A stretch of DNA of 64,000 nt from Actinomadura macra NBRC 14102 (GTDB taxonomy: Bacteria; Actinomycetota; Actinomycetes; Streptosporangiales; Streptosporangiaceae). Made by a program: the position numbers and the translations under genes. The stretch is from assembly GCF_001552215.1 (NCBI RefSeq), contig NZ_BCQT01000010.1, positions 186,001-250,000 on the forward strand, read 5' to 3'. The notes under the pieces are model-generated. The model did no database searches. It was not told where the DNA came from and saw only the letters and a program-made list of their open reading frames with translations. The first letter of the stretch is position 1. Each line of letters opens with the position of its first letter. Of the stretch, positions 17,383 to 25,716 are shown piece after piece.

Positions 17383-18938
17383 TGGCCACGCGGTTCCCGG
17401 CGTCCGGCACGCGGTCCGGGCCGTCCACCCGCCCGGATTTCCCCCAGGTGACCTCCGGGGGACGCGGGGCGCCGACGTGGCGGCTCGGCTCCTTCTGGGG
17501 GCGGACGCCGCTGCGCGTGAAGCTGATCGCCGGGATGCTCGTCCTGGTCACCCTCGGGCTGACGATCATGAGTGCGGCGAGCACCTCGGTGCTGCGCGAC
17601 TACCTGGTGGGCCGGGCCGACGACCAGCTCCAGGGCTGGGTCCAGCGCACGGTCACGCAGGTCGTGCCGCAGTTGCAGACCGGACAGCCGCAGATCGACG
17701 TGCGCATCCCCAGCGAGATGACCGTGCAGATCCGCGACAGCCGCGGCGCGCCGGTCGACCAGGACTCGCCCTGGGGCGAGGAGGGGTATCCGAGGCTCCC
17801 GAAGAAGCTGGACGACCACCTCGGCAAGCCGTTCACGGTGACGGGCAGCGGGTCCGGTTCGCCCTGGCGCGTCCTGGCCCAGCCGCTGCCCAACGGCGGC
17901 GTGATCATCCTCGGGCTCAGCATGGACGAGATCGAGCGCACCGTGGGACGGCTCGTGGCGATCGACGTGATCGTCGGGCTGCTGGTGCTCGCGGTCCTGG
18001 TCGTCCTCGGCGTGCTGGTGGTGCGGGCCGCGCTGCGGCCGCTCGCCGCCGTCGAGGAGACCGCCGGCGCCATCGCCGCCGGCGACCTGTCCAGACGTGT
18101 GCCGGAGGCGGATCCGGCGACCGAGATGGGGCGGCTCGGCCAGTCGCTGAACGCGATGCTCGCCCAGATCGAGTCGGCGTTCGGCGCTCGGGCTCAGTCC
18201 GAGGCCGCGGCGCGCCGCTCGGAGGAGACCGCGCGCCACTCCGAGGAGCGGATGCGCCGGTTCGTCGCGGACGCGGGCCACGAGCTGCGCACGCCGCTCA
18301 CCGCGATCCGCGGCTTCGCCGAGCTGTACCGCCAGGGCGCGGCCCGCGATCCGGGCGAGATCGCCCGGCTCATCGGCCGGATCGAGGAGACCGCCGCCCG
18401 GATGGGCCTGCTCGTCGAGGATCTCCTGCTGCTCGCCCGGCTCGACCGGGAACGTCCGATCGAGCGCCGCCCGGTGGATCTGCTCGCCGTCGCCGCCGAC
18501 TCCGTCCAAGAGGCCAGAGTCCTCTCACCTGAGAGGGCGATCGACCTCACCGTCGAAGGCGGTCTGGCCTACCAGGTGCGGGGGGACGAGCCACGGCTGC
18601 GGCAGGTGCTCGGCAACCTGCTGTCCAACGCGAGGGCGCACACCCCGGAGGGCACGCCGGTGCAGGTCAAGCTGTCCCCGGGCACGCTTCGCGACGCCCC
18701 GGCGGCGGTCGTCGAGGTCGTGGACGAGGGGCCCGGCCTCGCCCCCGAGCAGGCGGAGCGCGTCTTCGAGCGCTTCTACCGCGCCGACCCGTCCCGCTCC
18801 CGCGAGGACGGCGGCACCGGCCTCGGCCTCGCCATCGTCGCCGCCCTGGTCGCCGCCCACAACGGCCTGGTGGAGGCCGACTCCACGCCGGGCGAGGGCG
18901 CCGTCTTCCGCGTCGTCCTGCCCCTCGACACCGACTGA
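17382..18938 (+). CDS. Sensor histidine kinase (MprB-like)
   Basis: A 518-residue membrane kinase, partner of the preceding regulator. It has two transmembrane helices (around 46-68 and 190-213) flanking an extracytoplasmic sensor, then a HAMP domain, a HisKA domain with H-box GHELRTPLT (His300), and an ATPase domain with N-box NLLSNARAHTPEG, DEGPGL, FERFYRAD and GGTGLGLAIV. The start codon overlaps the regulator stop (TGATG). A perfect terminator follows the gene. The signal is unknown; envelope stress is inferred from the next gene. Confidence 0.94.
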   Translation: MATRFPASGTRSGPSTRPDFPQVTSGGRGAPTWRLGSFWGRTPLRVKLIAGMLVLVTLGLTIMSAASTSVLRDYLVGRADDQLQGWVQRTVTQVVPQLQTGQPQIDVRIPSEMTVQIRDSRGAPVDQDSPWGEEGYPRLPKKLDDHLGKPFTVTGSGSGSPWRVLAQPLPNGGVIILGLSMDEIERTVGRLVAIDVIVGLLVLAVLVVLGVLVVRAALRPLAAVEETAGAIAAGDLSRRVPEADPATEMGRLGQSLNAMLAQIESAFGARAQSEAAARRSEETARHSEERMRRFVADAGHELRTPLTAIRGFAELYRQGAARDPGEIARLIGRIEETAARMGLLVEDLLLLARLDRERPIERRPVDLLAVAADSVQEARVLSPERAIDLTVEGGLAYQVRGDEPRLRQVLGNLLSNARAHTPEGTPVQVKLSPGTLRDAPAAVVEVVDEGPGLAPEQAERVFERFYRADPSRSREDGGTGLGLAIVAALVAAHNGLVEADSTPGEGAVFRVVLPLDTD

Positions 18939-19057
18939 CCGGGATCCCGAAGCGATCATTCAGCCTCCGTTCAGGAAAGTGCGCTTGGGTGGACGGCACA
19001 GGGCGCGGCCCGACCCCGACGGGGGCCGGGGGTACGCGCCCTGGCCAGCTTCTCGGC

Positions 19058-19108
19058 GCCGTGGTCGAGGAGGCGCACGCCGCACGCCTCCTCGACCACG
19101 GCCTTTTT
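19058..19108 (+). terminator. Rho-independent terminator after the two-component operon
   Basis: A perfect 18-bp stem (19058-19075 with 19085-19102), a 9-nt loop and a CTTTTT tail. It separates the two-component pair from the HtrA gene, so the protease has its own promoter in 19109-19190, perhaps controlled by the regulator. Confidence 0.93.
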
Positions 19109-19205
19109 CATGCCTCAACGGCATTCAGCACACTTTCAGGTTCGCTCCAGGCGGGATGCAGGCCCGGGACGCAGGCTCAGGGGTGACACAACGAGGGGGT
19201 AGGAC

Positions 19206-20150
19206 ATGACCGCCCAGCAGCCGTGGGAGCAGACCCGTCCGGACTTCGCGCCGCACGGGCAAGCCTGGTCCGGGCCACCGGTGCCGCCGGTACCGCCCGC
19301 ACCCGAAACTGGAGCTCAACCCGGTCCGCTGTGGTCGGCGCGCCGGAAGGTCGTCGCCCTGGGAGCCGCCCTGGCGCTCGCCGTGGGCGCCGGCAGCACG
19401 GGCGCCGCCGTCGCGGTGGCCCTCGCGGGTGACCGCACCGTCTACTCAAGCCCCACCGCCGTCTCCGGCGCCTCCGCCAAGGCGGGCACGGTCGCCCAGG
19501 TCGCGGCGGCCGTCCAGCCCAGCGTCGTCTCGATCTCGGCGCAGACTCAGCAGGGCACCTCCGGCGGCTCCGGCGTCGTCCTGCGCTCAGACGGCGTGAT
19601 CATGACGAACGCGCACGTCGTCTCCGGCTCCCAGCAGGTGACGGTGAAGTTCAGCGACGGTAAGACCGCTCCCGCCCGCGTGCTCGGCGCCGACACCCGC
19701 AACGACATCGCCGTGATCAAGGCCGAGGGCGTCTCCGGCCTCAAGGCCGCGACCCTCGGCAACAGCTCCGCCCTCGCCGTGGGCGACCAGGTCCTCGCCG
19801 TCGGCAGCCCCCTCGGGCTGGACGGCTCGGTGACCTCGGGCATCGTCAGCGCGCTCGGCCGGCAGATCAAGGAGGGCGACTCCGGCGGCCAGGAGAACCT
19901 CCCGCCCGGCCTGCGCGGGCAGCTCTCCCAGCAACAGCAGACCGTGATCGAGAACGCCATCCAGACCGACGCCGCCATCAACCCCGGCAACTCCGGCGGC
20001 GCGCTGGTGAACGCCGCGGGCCAGGTCATCGGCGTCAACACCGCCATCGCGACGTCCGGAAGCTCGGGCAACATCGGCGTCGGCTTCGCGATCCCGAGCA
20101 ACAACGCCAAGAAGGTCGCCGACCAGATCATCGCCGGCGCCCAGGTCTGA
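19206..20150 (+). CDS. Membrane-anchored HtrA-type serine protease lacking a PDZ domain
   Basis: A 314-residue trypsin-like protease. A Pro-rich cytoplasmic start is followed by a single membrane helix (~48-76) and the protease domain, with catalytic His137 (TNAHVV), Asp167 (TRNDIAVI) and Ser263 (NPGNSGGAL). The gene stops at IIAGAQV, right after the protease fold, so the PDZ domain usual in HtrA/PepD proteins is absent. A strong GGGGGTAGGA site precedes the ATG. It follows the regulator-kinase pair as pepD follows mprAB in mycobacteria. An envelope protein-quality role is inferred. Confidence 0.92.
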   Translation: MTAQQPWEQTRPDFAPHGQAWSGPPVPPVPPAPETGAQPGPLWSARRKVVALGAALALAVGAGSTGAAVAVALAGDRTVYSSPTAVSGASAKAGTVAQVAAAVQPSVVSISAQTQQGTSGGSGVVLRSDGVIMTNAHVVSGSQQVTVKFSDGKTAPARVLGADTRNDIAVIKAEGVSGLKAATLGNSSALAVGDQVLAVGSPLGLDGSVTSGIVSALGRQIKEGDSGGQENLPPGLRGQLSQQQQTVIENAIQTDAAINPGNSGGALVNAAGQVIGVNTAIATSGSSGNIGVGFAIPSNNAKKVADQIIAGAQV

Positions 20151-20242
20151 CCGGGACGCCGTCCGTCCAAGCTCTGGGGGGAGCGGGCGGGCGGGCGGCG
20201 CCCGGTTCCAGGGGGCCTTCCCGGGCCGGGGAAGCCCCCGCG

Positions 20243-20280
20243 AGCGGCCGCGTGTCTCCTTCGGGGGCCACGCGGCCGCT
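20243..20280. terminator. Hairpin between convergent protease and MpaB-family genes
   Basis: A 12-bp perfect stem (20243-20254 with 20269-20280) directly before the convergent gene's stop codon. It probably ends transcription from either side. Confidence 0.75.
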
Positions 20281-20286
20281 CTCGCG

Positions 20287-21102
20287 TCACCCGAGCGCCG
20301 GACGCCGCGTGGCCTTGGCGAGCATCCGCCGGGACGTGAACAGGTAGTACTCCCGCGGCAGCGTCCGCACCCGCACCGGCAGCCGCGGATACACGACCGC
20401 GAGGGACGCCATCAGCAGCCGGAACCGCCGCTCCCGCCCCGCGTCCCACCTCCACCCGTACTGCTCGCGGATCGGCGCGGGCATCAAACCCGCCGTGATC
20501 AGCCGGATCGCCATCAGCCCCGGTACCGCCGCCGGCCCGCCCGGCAGCCGCGGATACAGCACCTGCTCGGCAATGGTCCGCGACGCGTCCGTGATCTCCA
20601 GACCGTGGATCATTCCGGCGTAATAGTCGCGGAACTCCGGATATGTCGCAGGCATCCGATCATCCGGACAGCCGAGGATCGTCGCGTAGATCTTCGCCTG
20701 CTGGTAGAACTCCTCCAGCTCCCGCTCCGTGAACGTCCGCCGAAAGAGCAATTGATAGAACTGCACACTGACCGCGAACAGTGTGGACGCGACCCACACC
20801 AGCAACTCCGGATCGTTCGCCTCGTATCCGGGCCCGGTCACCCTCTCGTGGCCCTTGCGCACGAGGGCGCTGAGTGCCTCCGCCTCATCCCTCGTTCCGA
20901 ACTGCACCGCGTAGAGCCAGCCCATGGTGTTGCGCAGGCGCCGCAGCGGGTCGTCCGCGCCGTGGCTGTGGTCGTAGACGCCCTGGGCGATTTTCGGGTG
21001 CGCGGTCTGGAGCAAGGACGCGGCCCCGCCCGCCGCGATGAGCGCGCCCTCCCGCGTGATGACACGGATCAGGTCACCGTCCTGGAACAAGCCATCGGTC
21101 AT
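20287..21102 (-). CDS. Oxygenase MpaB-family (DUF2236) protein
   Basis: A 271-residue helical protein of the DUF2236/MpaB family, which includes latex-clearing oxygenase Lcp and the fungal mycophenolic acid enzyme MpaB. Visible family marks are the PxxAQGVYDHS stretch with a candidate haem-binding His (TAHPKIAQGVYDHS), ANDPELLVWV and EFRDYY. Many actinobacteria have several paralogues of unknown substrate. The start at 21102 is chosen because an upstream in-frame ATG would add 14 non-conserved residues. It faces ArfB divergently. Confidence 0.85.
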   Translation of the reverse strand: MTDGLFQDGDLIRVITREGALIAAGGAASLLQTAHPKIAQGVYDHSHGADDPLRRLRNTMGWLYAVQFGTRDEAEALSALVRKGHERVTGPGYEANDPELLVWVASTLFAVSVQFYQLLFRRTFTERELEEFYQQAKIYATILGCPDDRMPATYPEFRDYYAGMIHGLEITDASRTIAEQVLYPRLPGGPAAVPGLMAIRLITAGLMPAPIREQYGWRWDAGRERRFRLLMASLAVVYPRLPVRVRTLPREYYLFTSRRMLAKATRRPALG

Positions 21103-21191
21103 GGCGGGCAGTGTAAGTAACCACTTGCTTGTTGCGCCACCCACTAAAATCCAGACGACACGCTCTCCCGCCGACCGGAATAATCAAGGAC

Positions 21192-21617
21192 ATGTCCGAC
21201 CAGATCCCTATCCGCGGCTCGGTCTCCGTCCCGGAGTCCGAGCTGAGCTGGCGTTTCTCACGCTCCTCGGGTCCGGGCGGACAGCACGTCAACACCAGCG
21301 CGACCGCGGCCGAACTCTCCTTCGACGTCGCCGCGTCGTCCCTCCCGGAGCCCTACAAGACACGCGCCCTGGAACGCCTTGCCGGACGCCTCGTCCGCGG
21401 CGTCCTCACTATCCGCGCGGAAGAATTCCGCTCCCAGCTCCGGAACCGAGACGCCGCCCGCGCGCGCTTGGCCGCACTTCTCGCCGAGGCCATCGCCCCT
21501 CCCCCGAAGAAGCGCATTCCCAAGAAGATCCCACGTGGCATCAACGAACGCCGCCTGGAGAACAAGAAGCGCCGCTCCGACGTCAAGCGCTCCCGCTCCC
21601 GCCGCCGCTGGGACTGA
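21192..21617 (+). CDS. arfB: Alternative ribosome-rescue factor ArfB (peptidyl-tRNA hydrolase, RF-1 domain)
   Basis: A 141-residue codon-independent release factor that frees stalled ribosomes. It has the GGQ catalytic motif in GPGGQHVNTS and a basic C-terminal tail rich in Lys/Arg, the part that enters the empty mRNA channel. The length matches the family. The ATG at 21192 follows AAGGAC. Its last 35 bp overlap the 3' end of the convergent gene on the other strand. Confidence 0.93.
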   Translation: MSDQIPIRGSVSVPESELSWRFSRSSGPGGQHVNTSATAAELSFDVAASSLPEPYKTRALERLAGRLVRGVLTIRAEEFRSQLRNRDAARARLAALLAEAIAPPPKKRIPKKIPRGINERRLENKKRRSDVKRSRSRRRWD

Positions 21618-21954
21618 CCCCCATCTCCGGGAACATCCGACGCTTCAACAGCCGATCCACTTTCTCGGCCGCCACCACGACGTCCCCACAGGGATGCAGA
21701 TACCCGTAACGCCCCCGCTGGGTTTCGTAAAAGGCCCACGTCCCTCCCCCAGAGGGCCCCGCGCTCACCACAATCCCCACGTCCTCGACGCCACGGGCAT
21801 AGACCCAGAGCAGAGGAACCGTGAACCCCGCTATCCGATAGAGCCGCACGAACCGCCACCCCCTCGGCTCGAGTTCGGCGACGAGCCCGTCCAGATACCG
21901 GGCCGCGACCGCGCGTCCCCTGCGCATCCGCCACCGCAGAAAGCAGCGCCTCAC
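21583..21954 (-). CDS. Hypothetical protein coupled to an anti-sigma-like ATPase
   Basis: A 123-residue protein of unknown function. GTG at 21954 is chosen as start because it overlaps the stop of the upstream ATPase gene in a GTGA arrangement, implying translational coupling; an ATG nine codons in is possible. The C-terminal half has a GTWAFYETQRGRYGYLHPC stretch and then an EKVDRLLKRR helix. No catalytic motif is seen. Context suggests a role in the same regulatory switch. Its 3' end overlaps arfB. Confidence 0.65.
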   Translation of the reverse strand: MRRCFLRWRMRRGRAVAARYLDGLVAELEPRGWRFVRLYRIAGFTVPLLWVYARGVEDVGIVVSAGPSGGGTWAFYETQRGRYGYLHPCGDVVVAAEKVDRLLKRRMFPEMGVSPSGGGSGSA

Positions 21955-22403
21955 GCCCGGCCACTCGTCTTCATGGCCGCGCAAACCCACTTGCCCACCG
22001 GCCGGGTGTGATCCACCCAGTACCGCTCGGCGAGCCCTTCCACAATGGAAAGCCCCCACCCACCATTCGCGTCGAAGTTCTCTTCCCGCAGATCCAGCGT
22101 CTCAAGGGAGAGTTCGACGTCCTGCGCCACCGGCTGCGCGGCACACCCGTCCCAAACAGCAAGGACGACCTCCCCCACCCCGAGCTCGACATGAACCTTG
22201 ATCACGTCCTGCCGCCCGGACGCCTCGATCGCATTCGCCGCCAGCTCCCCCATGACGAGCACCGCGTCCGGCACCAGGAATGGCAGCCCCCATTCCCACA
22301 GAACCCCGGAAACCAGTTCCCGCGCGAACCCCGCGACCACCGGAGAGGCCAGCATTCGCCAGGAAACACCCGATTTTTGCTCTATGACACTCACGCCCAC
22401 CAC
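21951..22403 (-). CDS. Anti-sigma-factor-like ATP-binding protein (HATPase, RsbW type)
   Basis: A 150-residue GHKL ATPase domain without a kinase histidine domain. The N-box ELAANAIEAS, G1-like VWDG and G2-like GGWGLSIVEGL are visible, which place it among the RsbW/SpoIIAB-like proteins that occur in dozens in Streptomyces relatives. It is divergent from a DUF5753 helix-turn-helix regulator with DUF397 partner, an arrangement seen at whiJ-like developmental loci. Target sigma factor or partner unknown. Confidence 0.85.
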   Translation of the reverse strand: MVGVSVIEQKSGVSWRMLASPVVAGFARELVSGVLWEWGLPFLVPDAVLVMGELAANAIEASGRQDVIKVHVELGVGEVVLAVWDGCAAQPVAQDVELSLETLDLREENFDANGGWGLSIVEGLAERYWVDHTRPVGKWVCAAMKTSGRA

Positions 22404-22508
22404 TCCCCTTTCCGAACTCCGTGAACTAAGCCACAGAATCCCCGGACGCGGCCGCGATGTCGTGCGTACGCTTATTACTCGGGAAGCTCCGGGACGAAGG
22501 GGAACGCG

Positions 22509-23339
22509 ATGGGCGCGAAACGATCACCGGACGAACTCCCACAGCCCAAGAACAGCATGTGGGACTTCATCGCCTACTACTTGCGGTTCCAGCGCAACCA
22601 GCGGGGCCTGTCCGGCGAGGCCCTGGGCCGCATCATCCAAGCCGGGAAGTCAACGGTGTCCCGAATCGAGACCGGTGAGGAACGCCTGGACAGCACCCAA
22701 GCCGCCCTCCTCGACAAGGCATGGGGCACGGGAGGTCTTTTCTCCATACTTGTCTGGTACGCCTCCATCGGCCACGACCCACAGTGGTTCGCGCAACATG
22801 TAGAAATCGAGCAGCAGTCGGAGATACTGAGGATCTACGAAGCGAACGTCATCCCCGGACTGTTCCAGACGCCTGAGTACGCGGAGGCGCTCCTGCGATC
22901 AGGGATTGCGGTCAACCCTGATCAAGTCCTCGCAGATCGTCTCGACAGACAGAACCTGCTCCTCCGAGACCCTCCCCCGCACATCACGGCGCTCCTCTCT
23001 CAGAACGCCCTCGACTGGCCCGTGGGCTCCCCCGCGATCATGCGTGGGCAATTGGTCCATCTCCAAGAGATGGCCCAAAAGCTCAACGTCATACTGAGAG
23101 CCCTACCCAGGTCTTGGGGCACAGGGGCACACGCTGGCCTCGGAGGGTCCTTCAAGCTCATGAACGGCGACGACTTCGGCGAGGTCGCTTACACCGATTC
23201 ACCCGGGACAGGACGCTTGGTGTCATCTCCGGCCGACGTGAGATCGTATGGCGTACGGTACGAGCGGATCAGCGCGAAGGCCCTGGACGAAGGCGCATCC
23301 TTCGAGCTGATACAGAAGATCATGGAGGAGTTTCAATGA
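22509..23339 (+). CDS. WhiJ-like regulator (XRE helix-turn-helix plus DUF5753)
   Basis: A 276-residue transcription regulator. An N-terminal XRE helix-turn-helix covers ~15-75 (RGLSGEALGRIIQAGKSTVS, then RIETGE), and the rest is the DUF5753 ligand/partner domain with the family signature IPGLFQTPEYAEALL. Its stop overlaps the DUF397 start (ATGA), the standard coupling for this actinobacterial pair. Homologues such as WhiJ repress development until released by small partners; that role here is inferred. Confidence 0.93.
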   Translation: MGAKRSPDELPQPKNSMWDFIAYYLRFQRNQRGLSGEALGRIIQAGKSTVSRIETGEERLDSTQAALLDKAWGTGGLFSILVWYASIGHDPQWFAQHVEIEQQSEILRIYEANVIPGLFQTPEYAEALLRSGIAVNPDQVLADRLDRQNLLLRDPPPHITALLSQNALDWPVGSPAIMRGQLVHLQEMAQKLNVILRALPRSWGTGAHAGLGGSFKLMNGDDFGEVAYTDSPGTGRLVSSPADVRSYGVRYERISAKALDEGASFELIQKIMEEFQ

Positions 23340-23527
23340 TCCTTCCAACATGGCGCAAATCCAGCCGTAGCGGACCCGAGCAGAGTGACTGCGTCGAAGT
23401 CGCCAACCTAACCTCCGGCGTGGGCATCCGCGACAGCAAGAACCCCGACCTCGGCCACCTCACGCTTCCCACTCAGGTATTCGCCGACCTCCTCGCCCGT
23501 GTGAAGCACGACGAACTCAGCTTCTGA
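23336..23527 (+). CDS. DUF397 small protein (partner of the DUF5753 regulator)
   Basis: A 63-residue DUF397 protein. The family pattern is complete: TWRKSSRSGPEQSDCVEVA, GVGIRDSKNP and the C-terminal FADLLARVK helix. It overlaps the regulator gene by 4 bp, so both are made together. In whiJ-type systems these small proteins are thought to bind the DUF5753 regulator and relieve repression. Confidence 0.92.
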   Translation: MILPTWRKSSRSGPEQSDCVEVANLTSGVGIRDSKNPDLGHLTLPTQVFADLLARVKHDELSF

Positions 23528-23701
23528 TACCTCCTCACATAACGGAGCCCTGGCCACGCTGGGGCTCCGATATGTTCGTCCACTGCCATGCCTCGCACGT
23601 CCACATCCGGACGCTTCGGACGACGCGTTCATGGTCAAGCCCCACACAAGGCGCCCAGACAGAACCAGGACGCGACCAGCAGCCACTTTCGGAGCAACCA
23701 G

Positions 23702-23923
23702 ATGTCCACTTGGCGCAAATCGAGTCACAGCGGCCCTGAACAAGGGGACTGCGTTGAGGTAGCCGGCCTTCCCGATCGGACGACCGGCATCCGGGACAGC
23801 AAGGACCCCGACCACGGCCACCTCGCCCTCACCCGCCGAGCCTTCTCCACCCTCGTCACCCAAGCCAAACGCGGAGACCTCGGCCTCCTCCACCGAGCGA
23901 AGCGCGACGAACTCAACCTCTAA
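23702..23923 (+). CDS. Second DUF397 small protein with extended C-terminus
   Basis: A 73-residue paralogue of the preceding gene: TWRKSSHSGPEQGDCVEVA, TGIRDSKDPDHGHL, then FSTLVTQAKRGDL and an extra LLHRAKRDELNL tail. The tail repeats the end of the domain (AKRGDL / AKRDEL), consistent with a small internal duplication. GGAG lies 7 nt before the ATG, so translation does not depend on the upstream gene 174 bp away. Confidence 0.85.
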   Translation: MSTWRKSSHSGPEQGDCVEVAGLPDRTTGIRDSKDPDHGHLALTRRAFSTLVTQAKRGDLGLLHRAKRDELNL

Positions 23924-24045
23924 CTCCCTGCGCACACCGAGCCCTGGCCCCCTCGGGGCTCCCACCGCGTCCACACCACCCTGCATAGGTGGGATGGCCC
24001 AGGACGAGACGAGGCTGAGCCTATGTTGAGTATGGGATAGGGCTG

Positions 24046-24060
24046 TACACTCTGACCGTG
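24046..24060 (+). promoter_or_regulatory. Probable leaderless promoter of the metalloprotease gene
   Basis: A -10-like TACACT (24046-24051) lies exactly six bases before the GTG at 24058, and no Shine-Dalgarno is seen. The same spacing occurs at the PadR gene 1.2 kb away. Leaderless initiation is inferred from this geometry. Confidence 0.55.
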
Positions 24061-24978
24061 GGCCGGTGGACGCAGGTAGGGAATCGAAGGCCGTCGCTCC
24101 TGGGCCTGATAGCGCTTTTCCTGCCAGCAGCTTGTCGTTCCGAGTGGTTACGGGAGGCACGGGGCATCCTGGCCGAGGCTCGGAGGGACAAGAGGGCCCG
24201 GTATCGGCGCAGTTATGTATTGAGTGCGCCCCAAACGATCTGGGTTGCCTGGTCAATCGAGCTCAGCCGACGAGTGGCGCGCGAGCGGCGCCAGCGCGCA
24301 AACTTCTTTGCTCGCTGGGCTGACAGACGGTTTACCCTGCTTCCTATCGATGAGCGGCCGATTCTCAAGGAGATACAGCAATTCGTCGAACAGCATGCAC
24401 CCGGAGTTGGCCTACGCTTCAGCTTCAGTTCATCAAGGCTCTGCATTTCCTATTCATTTGGGCGACGGATCGCGGTATTCCTTCCGATGACCCGCCTCTG
24501 GCGAACGGATCGAGAGGCAGCGCGGTGTGTGCTTCTCCATGAACTCGCTCACACCCGGTCCGGAGACCGATTTTTCGCTCAGCTTGTTCCACTGTCCTCG
24601 CCACTGACCCTTACCCGCATGTTACTTGCTTTCTACTTGATAATCATGCCAGGGATGGTTCTCACATCCACTCTAAGCCCGGCCGACCTGGTTTCCTTCC
24701 AGTTGCGGGGCCTACCGATGGTCCTGCTGCTGCCGATCATACGGACCGTCACGACGTGGTTCCTCGAACTCCGTGCCGATCGTCTTGCCCTGAGCGAGAC
24801 AAACAATGACGCCTTTCAGCGAACGATGGTCTCATTTTGGAGAGGCGGGTCCGGGAGTCAGCTGCGGAACACCGTCATAGCCTTGAGAACGAGTAGTCCC
24901 CCACTCGAAGTTCGCCTTTGGTTTGCCCGTCGAACTTCAAGACGATCACCTGGGCAATCATGGAAGCGTATCGGCTAA
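24058..24978 (+). CDS. Membrane zinc metalloprotease, M48/M56-like
   Basis: A 306-residue protein with hydrophobic segments near residues 12-27, ~190-210 and ~220-235. The zinc site is HELAH (His161, Glu162, His165) and the third ligand is likely Glu237 in ELRAD, the ExxxD pattern of M48 peptidases. The GTG start is supported by an adjacent -10-like element; the region has visibly lower GC and more rare codons than flanking genes, suggesting acquisition. It ends convergently over the stop of a small membrane protein and lies 280 bp from a PadR regulator, recalling protease-repressor pairs such as BlaR1-BlaI, but the family differs. Confidence 0.72.
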   Translation: MGRWTQVGNRRPSLLGLIALFLPAACRSEWLREARGILAEARRDKRARYRRSYVLSAPQTIWVAWSIELSRRVARERRQRANFFARWADRRFTLLPIDERPILKEIQQFVEQHAPGVGLRFSFSSSRLCISYSFGRRIAVFLPMTRLWRTDREAARCVLLHELAHTRSGDRFFAQLVPLSSPLTLTRMLLAFYLIIMPGMVLTSTLSPADLVSFQLRGLPMVLLLPIIRTVTTWFLELRADRLALSETNNDAFQRTMVSFWRGGSGSQLRNTVIALRTSSPPLEVRLWFARRTSRRSPGQSWKRIG

Positions 24979-25169
24979 CTGCGGGCGAAAGTGATGATCG
25001 CCAAAGCCACGGTGATCGACACGAAGAAGGTGCCGAATCCCGCGCCGACCGCTGTTGGCATGGCAGAGCCCGCGATGCGGGACGCGATACCTGCGACGAG
25101 AGAGAAGATCATGCCCGTCTGGAGGGCTGCCGTGATCAGAAGGGCCTTGATGATCGCGTTCTGGCTCAT
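24975..25169 (-). CDS. Small two-helix membrane protein (64 aa)
   Basis: Two hydrophobic helices (residues ~7-30 and ~40-61) joined by a Gly/Ala/Ser turn; no recognised family. GGCAGGAC lies a few bases before the ATG. The stop codon overlaps the convergent metalloprotease stop. It is divergent from padR across an 85-bp region with three TAGAGT repeats, so PadR may control it. A substrate or regulator of the protease is one possibility, inferred only from adjacency. Confidence 0.65.
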   Translation of the reverse strand: MSQNAIIKALLITAALQTGMIFSLVAGIASRIAGSAMPTAVGAGFGTFFVSITVALAIITFARS

Positions 25170-25197
25170 ACGTCCTGCCGATCTCCGAGCGGACCTA

Positions 25198-25250
25198 TGT
25201 AGAGTTTAGCCTAGCAATGTAGAGTATAGATGAGGGGCCGGGTAGAGTAC
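25198..25250. promoter_or_regulatory. Three GTAGAGT repeats between the small membrane gene and padR
   Basis: The sequence GTAGAGT occurs at 25199, 25219 and 25242 (spacing 20 and 23 bp) in a short divergent region. The last copy contains TAGAGT (25243-25248), a good -10 element exactly six bases before the padR ATG. The repeats could be PadR operators overlapping the promoter; that is inference. Confidence 0.6.
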
Positions 25251-25254
25251 AGAC

Positions 25255-25578
25255 ATGGGTCCGCGCATGACCACGACGACAGTGCGGGTGCTCCAGGCAC
25301 TCCTTCACGACCCTGGACAAGAGCTGTACGGCTTTGAGCTGGCCGAACTCACGGATCTCGCCCCTGGCACCATCTATCCGATCCTGGCCCGCTTCCAACA
25401 CCTCGGCTGGGTGGCCAGCCGCTGGGAGGACATCGATCCCCGCGACGAGAAGCGGCCTGCGCGGCGCTACTACCGGATGACCCCTGACGGCATGGAACAA
25501 GCCCGCACCGCCATCGAGTCCGCTCAGCGCACCAAGCGCTCGCCCCGCAACCTCGGAACCCTCCCTGAAAGCACCTGA
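25255..25578 (+). CDS. PadR-family transcriptional regulator
   Basis: A 107-residue winged-helix protein of the short PadR class. The core TTTTVRVLQALLHDP, GFELAELTDLAPGTIYPIL and the wing RRYYRMTPDG are typical. A -10-like TAGAGT six bases before the ATG suggests a leaderless mRNA starting at the ATG; an internal ATG four codons on is an alternative. It probably represses itself and the divergent membrane gene through the GTAGAGT repeats. Confidence 0.88.
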   Translation: MGPRMTTTTVRVLQALLHDPGQELYGFELAELTDLAPGTIYPILARFQHLGWVASRWEDIDPRDEKRPARRYYRMTPDGMEQARTAIESAQRTKRSPRNLGTLPEST

Positions 25579-25716
25579 CAGGCTCCCCGCACCCTCACCT
25601 TGAGGATCGCCAAACCGTGCAGGCGACCATCCTCAGGAGCCTGACCACGGCCTACCTTCGTCCGCGACGGGCAGCACCGCCGACCCTTGGCGCTGCGCAG
25701 CGGGGCGGGTCCCCTG

